Positions 1-5,120 of a DNA stretch of 25,187 nt are shown here, one piece after another. A model generated the notes under the pieces. That model saw only the letters and a list, made by a program, of their open reading frames with translations, was not told where the DNA came from and searched no databases. Source of the DNA: DAIDJM01 sp964250215 (lineage in GTDB: Bacteria > Pseudomonadota > Alphaproteobacteria > Acetobacterales > Acetobacteraceae); NCBI GenBank assembly GCA_964250215.1, contig CAXUEX010000029.1, forward strand, positions 1-25,187, written 5' to 3'. Each line of letters opens with the position of its first letter. The first letter of the stretch is position 1. The translations under genes and the position numbers were made by a program.

Positions 1-425
1 GCGCCAGCGCCTTCGTGCCCAATCCCCAGGGTCTGCCGGGCTTCACCGACATGATCGAGCGGGTGCTGAGTTTCTCGCTCGGCGGCGATGTGCAGGCGGA
101 TGTTGCGCAACAGCCGGGGCTTACGGCTGGGCTGGGGCCGGCGGGCAACCTGGAAGCCCCGTTCGGGCCGACGCTGGCGCTGGGCGATACGGCGAATGCG
201 ATCACGGGCGCCGCGGCGGCGGCAGCGGCGGGTGCCACCGGCGCCGCCGGCGATGCTGCCGCTACCGGCCAGGCGCTCTCGGGCAAGCTTTCCTCCACGG
301 TGGGCGTGAACATGGATGCCGAGCTGGCGCTGATGGTGCAGTTGCAGAACGCCTATGGCGCCAACGCGAAAATCATCGCCACGGTGCAGACGTTGTACAA
401 CGATATCCTTACCGCGGTGCAGTGA
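1..425 (+). CDS. flgK: FlgK, flagellar hook-associated protein 1 (C-terminal part, 5' end outside window)
   Basis: This is the 3' part of a gene that enters the window already open; the reading frame is set by codons starting at position 3 and ends with TGA at 423-425. About 140 residues are visible. The tail contains a C-terminal helix with the pattern VNMDAELALMVQLQNAYGAN followed by ATVQTLYNDIL. This is the conserved end of rod/hook/hook-associated proteins, where a 'N.DEE...L...Q.AY.A.A..I......M.D.LL' helix packs in the D0 domain. FlgK forms the first ring of the hook-filament junction outside the cell. Between residues about 60 and 90 lies a low-complexity Ala/Gly stretch. Only one base separates its stop from the ATG of flgL, so the two are almost certainly co-transcribed and translationally coupled. 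The assignment rests on the helix pattern plus the flgL neighbour; FlgE-type proteins share the same tail, but gene order favours FlgK. Confidence 0.85.
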   Translation, partial: ASAFVPNPQGLPGFTDMIERVLSFSLGGDVQADVAQQPGLTAGLGPAGNLEAPFGPTLALGDTANAITGAAAAAAAGATGAAGDAAATGQALSGKLSSTVGVNMDAELALMVQLQNAYGANAKIIATVQTLYNDILTAVQ

Positions 426-426
426 A

Positions 427-1497
427 ATGAGCTTTTCCCTCAGCGCGACAGATCCGGGGGTATATGGCTTGCTCGTGGGCGATACGTCGCTTGTGAAGCG
501 CGAGATTGCGCAGCTTTCGGCGGAAAGCAGCAGCGGCCTGATTTCCCAGGATTTTGCGGGGCTGGGTGCGGGTGCCGGCTCGGCGCTCGATCTTTCGGTG
601 CAGCTTTCCGAGAACACCGCGTTGCAATCGAATCTGGACCAGGCCGCCAATTTGCAGAGCGTGTCGCAAACGGCACTATCGCAGATTGCGAGCCTGGCGA
701 GCAGTTTCGCTTCCAGTGCCAACACGCTCATCACCCAGCCGAACGCGATCGCTACGCTTTCGACGCAGGCACAGGATGCGCTGGGCCAGGTGGCGCAGCT
801 TTTGGATACGCAGGTGGGCGGCGTTTATGTTTTTGCCGGGCAGGACAGCCGTAATCCGCCGGTGCCGAACCCGGGCCAGGTTACCGGATCGGCATTCTAC
901 GCGGCGATTGCTGCCGCGGTGGCGGGGCTTTCGGCAAATGGCGCCGCCGCGGTGGCCACGCAGACGCTGACGGTTTCGGGTCCGGGCGCCACCTCGCCCT
1001 TTGCGGCCAGCCTGGAGGCATCGAACGCGCCGGCGGCCGTGGATCTCGGCGGTGGCCAGACCTTGGCGGTGGGCGTGCTGGCCGACCAGAACGCTTCGGC
1101 TGTTTCAACCGAGATCGGCAGCACCAGCACCGGTTCCTACACGCGCGACCTGCTGCGCAATCTTGCTGTGCTGAGTTCGCTCACCACCGCGCAATCCACC
1201 GATCCGAACTTCACGCCGCTGGTGCAGAACGTGGTGGCGAGCCTGCAGGGGGTGGTGGGCGCCATCAATACCGATATCGGCGGCCTGGGCGCACAGCAGC
1301 AGCATGTGAGCGATGCCAAGGGCGAGCTTGGCGCGACCGCTACCGCGCTCACGGGTCAGCTCGGCAATTTGCAGAATCCGGATCTTACGCAGGTGGCGAC
1401 GCAGCTTTCGCAGGCGCAGACGCAGCTTCAGGCGAGCTATCAGGTGATTGCCGGGCTCGGCCAGCTTTCCTTGGCGAAGTTTTTGCCGGCCGCCTGA
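427..1497 (+). CDS. flgL: FlgL, flagellar hook-associated protein 3 / flagellin-like
   Basis: The gene encodes 356 residues beginning MSFSLSATDPGVYGLL. The N-terminal coiled region (residues about 20-130) has the flagellin-family heptads, including SESSGLISQDFAGL-like and LDQAANLQSVSQTALSQI segments and the GGVYVFAGQDS motif near residue 140, typical of FlgL ('..YlFsG....'). The C-terminal helix (about 290-350) resembles the flagellin D0 domain with LSQAQTQLQASYQVIAGL. FlgL is the second junction protein between hook and filament and is exported by the flagellar type III apparatus, so no signal peptide is expected. The start at 427 is preferred over upstream ATGs because it follows the flgK stop by one base and gives the normal N terminus. 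No strong Shine-Dalgarno is visible, consistent with coupling to flgK. Family length is usually about 300-400 residues. Confidence 0.9.
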   Translation: MSFSLSATDPGVYGLLVGDTSLVKREIAQLSAESSSGLISQDFAGLGAGAGSALDLSVQLSENTALQSNLDQAANLQSVSQTALSQIASLASSFASSANTLITQPNAIATLSTQAQDALGQVAQLLDTQVGGVYVFAGQDSRNPPVPNPGQVTGSAFYAAIAAAVAGLSANGAAAVATQTLTVSGPGATSPFAASLEASNAPAAVDLGGGQTLAVGVLADQNASAVSTEIGSTSTGSYTRDLLRNLAVLSSLTTAQSTDPNFTPLVQNVVASLQGVVGAINTDIGGLGAQQQHVSDAKGELGATATALTGQLGNLQNPDLTQVATQLSQAQTQLQASYQVIAGLGQLSLAKFLPAA

Positions 1498-1510
1498 TTT
1501 TTGAGTTTAA

Positions 1511-1530
1511 GCGGGCATTAACCTGCCTGC
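1511..1530 (+). other. Short imperfect inverted repeat between flgL and flbT
   Basis: GCGGGCA (1511-1517) can pair with TGCCTGC (1524-1530), seven pairs with one G-U, around a six-base loop. No T run follows, so it is a weak candidate either for a flgL end signal or for structure in the flbT leader. Nothing else is evident in the 81-base gap. Confidence 0.25.
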
Positions 1531-1578
1531 GGCAAGCTCGAAAGGTCGCAAGAAATGCGGCGTGGAGGGCAGGACACG

Positions 1579-1986
1579 ATGTCCAACCTGGTACTCGAGC
1601 TGCGCGCGGGCGACATGATGGTCGTGAACGGCGCGGCGATCCGGTTTCGCGGCAAGACGCGCATCGAGCTTACGGCACATGCGCGCTTTCTTTTTGGCCG
1701 GCAGATCATGCCGCCCGATGCGGCGAACACACCGGCGCGGCGCGTGTATTACGCGTTGCAAACCGCCTATATCGGCGACACGGACGAGCGTGCGGCGGGT
1801 CTGGCGGAAGCCGAGGCGCGCATCGAGGAATTCAAAGCTGCGACGACGTCGCCGACGGCGATTGCGATGCTGGATGCGGCGCTGGTATTGGCGAGATCGG
1901 ATCGATGCTATCAGGCGCTGCGTCTGGCGCGGCGGATCGTGCGGCACGAGGATGCTGTTCTGGGCGGCAGGGCGGTTTCGGGTTGA
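1579..1986 (+). CDS. flbT: FlbT, flagellin mRNA regulator
   Basis: The product is 135 residues starting MSNLVLELRAGDMMVVNGAA, the hallmark N terminus of FlbT ('L.LRaGE..ivNGAai'). In Caulobacter, FlbT acts after transcription: it binds the 5' leader of flagellin mRNA and lowers its translation or stability until the hook is finished, opposed by FlaF. The remaining sequence fits the family (ARFLFGRQIMPPDAANTPARRVYYALQTAYIG in the middle, helical C-terminal half). The start at 1579 is chosen over an in-frame ATG at 1555 because the purine-rich GGAGGGCAGG (1564-1573) sits just upstream and because the family N terminus begins here. It lies 81 bases after flgL and ends 17 bases before the convergent DUF1217 gene. 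Flagellin and flaF are nearby, so both regulators and their target share one locus. Confidence 0.9.
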   Translation: MSNLVLELRAGDMMVVNGAAIRFRGKTRIELTAHARFLFGRQIMPPDAANTPARRVYYALQTAYIGDTDERAAGLAEAEARIEEFKAATTSPTAIAMLDAALVLARSDRCYQALRLARRIVRHEDAVLGGRAVSG

Positions 1987-2003
1987 TCGGCGGCTGTCGC
2001 GGA

Positions 2004-2846
2004 TCAGGCGAAGAGCGACAGCACGGAACTATCGGTGCCGCTGCCGAGCAGTGACGGCGTGCCGCTGCCGGCATCGAGAATGCCGAGGATGGAGTCACCG
2101 CTGGTGTCGGCACCGTCGCTGAACAGCGCGGCCGTGCTGCCGGCGGCCGGACCCGACGCGCCGCTGCCGTTGAGCTGCTGCGATATCAGATATTGTTCGG
2201 CGAAGCGCTGCACCGTGGTGGGATTGCGGAAATCGGCGATACGCACCTTGCTTTGCAGCAAGCTGGTTTGTTGCGCGAAGCTGAGCTGGGCAAAATTGTC
2301 ATACGGCAAGCCGACACTGGTGACCACCACCTGGAGCAGATCGGGGTCCGACTGGAGTTGCGTGATCGACTGGATGCCGCCGATCGTGCGTGTGAAATAG
2401 AGTGCCTGCTGCAGCCCGGCCACCTGCTGCCCGGCGCCGGCTTCGAACGTGTTGAGCTTGTAGCCGCTGGCGATGCTGGCCACGTTGGCGGGATTGGCGA
2501 AGGGGGGCGGGTTCCAGGTGGAGAGCGTTTTTGCCAGCAGCAGGTATTTCGGGTTGCCCAGCGTGCGGGCCAGCGATTTGGGATCGTTAGGATTTTGCGT
2601 GAGCAGATCGCGGATGACGGCGGTATTGCCGATGCTGCCGGCGAGCCCGAAGGCGCTGAGCACCACCGACAGCGCGCGATAATTGCCGAGCAGCGCCTGC
2701 GGCGTGGTGAGGCTGGGCGCGATTTTCTGGAAATAGGCGAGCGACGCCGCGGCCTGGGCGTTGGCGGCCACCGTTTTGCCGGCCGTGACGGCCTCGTTCT
2801 TCGCATAGGCGAGATAAAGTGGGATCGGCGGCAGTGTACCAGACAT
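2004..2846 (-). CDS. DUF1217 domain flagellar-cluster protein
   Basis: The product is 280 residues. Its central part, SVVLSAFGLAGSIGNTAVIR followed by LLTQNPNDPKSLARTLGNPK and YLLLAKTLSTW, matches the DUF1217 signature ('..aL.afgL......i.kvL.sdp.d..SfAn.L.d.rY..la.af.F'). A second, weaker copy follows around residues 130-215, ending with VRIADFRNPTTVQRFAEQYL. DUF1217 proteins occur in alphaproteobacterial flagellar loci; their molecular role is not established. The C terminus (about 225-280) is low-complexity Gly/Ser/Ala. There is no signal peptide or membrane segment, which is compatible with export by the flagellar apparatus. It runs divergently from flagellin, with 111 bases between the two starts, and convergently with flbT. 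No good Shine-Dalgarno precedes the ATG at 2846-2844. The family call is confident; the function is unknown. Confidence 0.8.
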   Translation of the reverse strand: MSGTLPPIPLYLAYAKNEAVTAGKTVAANAQAAASLAYFQKIAPSLTTPQALLGNYRALSVVLSAFGLAGSIGNTAVIRDLLTQNPNDPKSLARTLGNPKYLLLAKTLSTWNPPPFANPANVASIASGYKLNTFEAGAGQQVAGLQQALYFTRTIGGIQSITQLQSDPDLLQVVVTSVGLPYDNFAQLSFAQQTSLLQSKVRIADFRNPTTVQRFAEQYLISQQLNGSGASGPAAGSTAALFSDGADTSGDSILGILDAGSGTPSLLGSGTDSSVLSLFA

Positions 2847-2894
2847 CGGCGGCCCCAGCGGTTTGCCGGTGCAGTTTCTCGCGCTCGCATAAAC

Positions 2895-2941
2895 GTGGGT
2901 TTAAGGCTTTTGCGGTTTTCTTCGAGTGTTGGAAAACCCAC
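2895..2941 (+). promoter_or_regulatory. Inverted repeat in flagellin 5' leader, next to the ribosome binding site
   Basis: GTGGGTTT (2895-2902) is perfectly complementary to AAACCCAC (2934-2941), eight pairs enclosing 31 bases. The 3' arm ends two bases before the flagellin Shine-Dalgarno GGGAG (2944-2948), which lies nine bases ahead of the ATG. If transcribed, the stem would stack against the ribosome binding site. This is where FlbT acts on flagellin mRNA in Caulobacter, so it is a plausible post-transcriptional control site. The regulatory role is inferred. No confident sigma-28 or sigma-54 promoter was recognised in the 2847-2957 gap. Confidence 0.45.
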
Positions 2942-2957
2942 TCGGGAGAAAAACCCC

Positions 2958-4223
2958 ATGTCGCTCTTTTCGGTCAACACCAATCTCGGCGCGCTGGCTG
3001 CTCTGCAATCTTTGCAGGCGAACCAGGAGGCGCTGACCGCCACGCAGAACCAGGTCTCGACGGGCCAGAAGGTGAGTTCCGCGGCCGACAATCCGGCGAT
3101 CTATTCGATCGCGCAGGTGATCGACTCGAATATCGCCGGCCTGTCCTCGGTTTCCGATTCGCTGAACTTCGGAGCTCAGGTGATCGCGACGGCATCGAGC
3201 GGTGTGCAGAGCATATCGACCGTGCTGACATCCTTGCAGCAAACCGTCACGGAATCGGGCCAGACGGGCCTGGATCTGAACACGTTGCAGAATTCGGTGA
3301 ATGCCGATCTCAGCAGCATCAACACATATGCCCGGGCGGCTACGTTCAGCGGCGTGAACCTGCTGACCACCAACGCCGATTCCGGTGCGGCGTTCGGCAA
3401 ATTGAACGTGATTCAGGGCATCAACGGCTCGGTATATTCGATCGCCAACCAGGCGACCGCGCTGAACGCCGGCGCTGTCACGCTCACCGATGCGCTGGGA
3501 CTTACGGGGCTCAGCGTCACCGGCGGCACCACGGGTGTGCAGCTCACACTGAACAACAACCTGGCCATCAGCAGCTTCGCCACCGGCACGCCGGGGACCG
3601 ATGCGTCGTTGCAGCTAACCGCGGGTGGCAAGACCTACGCGTTCGAATTCGTCGATGACAGTGCGGCGCCGCAGCCGCTGCAAACGGCGCAGGGACCGAA
3701 CACAAACATCGTGGCGGTGCATTTCAACAGCACCACGCAATCCACGAACCAGGTGGTCGGCAACCTGATCCAGTCGCTGCAGAACAATGGTTTCGGCGTG
3801 GTGCAGAACACCGACGGCACCATCAACATCACAGGCCAGAACGTGACGGCGGCGCAGTTCGGCACCGTCAGCGCGGGCACGTTCACGGCGGGCGCCGGCG
3901 GCACGCCCGCGGGTGGCATCACTTCCGCAGCGCTAACCGGCACGCAGGCATTGATTTCCACCGTGCAAGCGGCGGTGAACGGTGCCAACACGATCGCGGC
4001 CAATCTGGGCGCGGCGACGCAGCAGCTGGCCGGAATCCAGAACTTCACGACGTCGCTGAGCTCGGCGCTGACCGCCGGCGTGGGCGCGCTGACCGACGCC
4101 GATCTCGCGGCCGAGTCGGCGAAGCTGACGTCGCTACAGACGAAGCAGCAGCTTGCCACGCAATCGCTCTCGATTGCGAACAAGCAGCCGCAATCGTTGC
4201 TCAGCCTGTTCCAAGGCCTGTAG
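2958..4223 (+). CDS. Flagellin, filament subunit
   Basis: The product is 421 residues beginning MSLFSVNTNLGALAALQSLQ, the classical flagellin N terminus. The N-terminal D0/D1 helices (about 1-145) contain TATQNQVSTGQKVSSAADNP, the conserved 'l..S.l.iaSGkri.sAaDdpA' region. The C-terminal D0/D1 (about 325-421) contains the helix ending AAESAKLTSLQTKQQLATQS, then LSIANKQPQSLLSLFQ. The middle (about 150-320) is a variable Thr/Gly/Ala-rich surface domain. The protein is exported through the flagellar channel and polymerises into the filament. The start at 2958 is set by the Shine-Dalgarno GGGAG at 2944-2948 and by homology; the open frame upstream to 2193 is antisense to the DUF1217 gene. A strong hairpin terminator follows at 4326-4365. 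Control by FlbT (negative) and FlaF (positive), both encoded nearby, is likely. Confidence 0.93.
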   Translation: MSLFSVNTNLGALAALQSLQANQEALTATQNQVSTGQKVSSAADNPAIYSIAQVIDSNIAGLSSVSDSLNFGAQVIATASSGVQSISTVLTSLQQTVTESGQTGLDLNTLQNSVNADLSSINTYARAATFSGVNLLTTNADSGAAFGKLNVIQGINGSVYSIANQATALNAGAVTLTDALGLTGLSVTGGTTGVQLTLNNNLAISSFATGTPGTDASLQLTAGGKTYAFEFVDDSAAPQPLQTAQGPNTNIVAVHFNSTTQSTNQVVGNLIQSLQNNGFGVVQNTDGTINITGQNVTAAQFGTVSAGTFTAGAGGTPAGGITSAALTGTQALISTVQAAVNGANTIAANLGAATQQLAGIQNFTTSLSSALTAGVGALTDADLAAESAKLTSLQTKQQLATQSLSIANKQPQSLLSLFQGL

Positions 4224-4325
4224 AGCCGCCAGGAAGCGGGGCCAGCCTGAATGGAGTTGCGATCTTCAGGGTTCTGGCTCCGCGATGGGCAGAGGCGACT
4301 CGGTAATGAGGCAAGGCAAAACAAA

Positions 4326-4365
4326 CCGGGCCGGGCTGCGGCAACGCTCCCGGCCCGGCGATTTT
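4326..4365 (+). terminator. Rho-independent terminator after flagellin
   Basis: CCGGGCCGGG (4326-4335) pairs perfectly with CCCGGCCCGG (4349-4358), a ten-pair GC stem with a 13-base loop, followed by CGATTTT. It is the strongest hairpin in the window. It lies 102 bases after the flagellin stop and only about 24 bases before the flaF start. Confidence 0.8.
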
Positions 4366-4377
4366 CAGAAATACGAC

Positions 4378-4383
4378 GGGAGG
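4378..4383 (+). promoter_or_regulatory. Shine-Dalgarno that points to an ATT start for flaF
   Basis: GGGAGG lies five bases before ATT (4389-4391) but 20 bases before the first usable ATG (4404-4406). No ATG, GTG, TTG or CTG occurs in frame between them. The spacing therefore favours initiation at ATT. Confidence 0.5.
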
Positions 4384-4388
4384 CGACC

Positions 4389-4787
4389 ATTTCATACGCG
4401 ACAATGCTTTACCAGAAAGCCGGCGCCGCGAGCCTTTCGGGTCGGGAGACAGAGATCGCGGCATTCCGCACAACCCTCCAAGCCCTGGAAGCCGCGAACG
4501 ACGAGGCCGGGCGGATACGCTCCCTGGGGCGCAACCACGATCTCTGGTCCGCGCTCGTCAAGGATCTGGCGCTGGACGACAATGCGCTGCCAGCCGGGAT
4601 CAAACAAAGCCTGATCGCGCTCGGGCTTTGGAGCATGCAATACAGCACGGCGGCCATTCTCCGGAAACTGTCGGCCGAGCCGCTGATCGCCGTAAACCGC
4701 AACGTGCTCGAAGGCCTGATGGCGCAACCCACGAGCATGACCGTGCCGGGCTTCCCGAACAGCCCCGAAATCGCGGTTGCGGTGTAA
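4389..4787 (+). CDS. flaF: FlaF, flagellin synthesis regulator
   Basis: From the likely ATT start the product is 132 residues; from ATG 4404 it is 127. The sequence fits FlaF: an N-terminal 'YA..YQKA' followed by LSGRETEIAAFRTTLQALEA (family 'tpRe.E...l..a...L'), then RNHDLWSALVKDLALDDNALP (family 'N..LW..f..dl....N.Lp..l+..l..L..fv'), and a helical C terminus. In Caulobacter, FlaF is needed for flagellin translation and counteracts FlbT. It follows the flagellin terminator directly, so expression probably depends on read-through or on a promoter within the 3' UTR. Codons between the Shine-Dalgarno and ATG 4404 read ISYATM, which resembles the usual FlaF beginning and supports the upstream start. 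An ATG at 4251 is rejected because it precedes the terminator and has no ribosome site. The gene converges on the DUF2945 gene. Confidence 0.85.
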   Translation: MSYATMLYQKAGAASLSGRETEIAAFRTTLQALEAANDEAGRIRSLGRNHDLWSALVKDLALDDNALPAGIKQSLIALGLWSMQYSTAAILRKLSAEPLIAVNRNVLEGLMAQPTSMTVPGFPNSPEIAVAV

Positions 4788-4797
4788 TCCCAGGCTT

Positions 4798-4820
4798 GGC
4801 GGGTGACAGGTTTGCCCGCC
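4798..4820. terminator. Possible bidirectional terminator between flaF and the DUF2945 gene
   Basis: GGCGGG (4798-4803) pairs with CCCGCC (4815-4820) around an 11-base loop, in the 45-base gap between two convergent genes. There is no clear T run on either side, so support comes mainly from position. Confidence 0.35.
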
Positions 4821-4832
4821 CGGCGCCCGTGG

Positions 4833-5042
4833 TCAGCGCTTCTTCAACTCTTCCGGCCGGTGCACCGCCTGCTTTCCGGATTTGTCGCTTTTCACCAGAA
4901 CTTCCGGGTGCTCCTTCGTGGCTTTCGCAACGTGGCCTTTCACGCGCGTGGTGCTGGTCACGATCTTCTCCACCGTACCGTGGGTTTCGCCTTGCGAGGT
5001 GTTCCAGCGAACGTGCTCGCCAGATTTCGGCAATCGGTTCAT
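4833..5042 (-). CDS. Small DUF2945 (HVA1-like) protein
   Basis: The product is 69 residues. It begins MNRLPKSGEHVRWNTSQGET and continues with HGTVEKIVTSTTRVKGHVAK, a K-rich stretch EVLVKSDKSGKQAVHRPEEL and an LKKR end. This is the DUF2945/HVA1 pattern: 'GD.V.W....G...G.V......+...kG......dep.y.vkSdk.g..a.hk...L.k'. The fold is a small Tudor/SH3-like barrel; its biochemical role in bacteria is not established. The start at 5042 is fixed by a perfect AGGAGG (complement of 5048-5053) five bases upstream; a longer in-frame start at 5099 lacks this. The gene lies 78 bases downstream of the large regulator gene on the same strand and converges with flaF. It is small, basic and probably cytoplasmic. 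The family call is good, the function unknown. Confidence 0.8.
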   Translation of the reverse strand: MNRLPKSGEHVRWNTSQGETHGTVEKIVTSTTRVKGHVAKATKEHPEVLVKSDKSGKQAVHRPEELKKR

Positions 5043-5120
5043 ACCTGCCTCCTGAAACCGACGCGAACGCGCTGACCGCTTCGCGGTTGCGGCCGCCAAT
5101 GGACGGACGAGCGGAACCGT

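Noticed and set aside
2847..2890. Sigma-54-like GG...GC pair in front of flagellin
   Set aside because: The spacing between GG and GC is 12 rather than 10 bases and the surrounding consensus is poor.
2193..2957. Open frame extending flagellin upstream by about 255 codons
   Set aside because: It is antisense to the DUF1217 gene, gives a basic, unflagellin-like sequence, and the true start has a ribosome site and the family N terminus.
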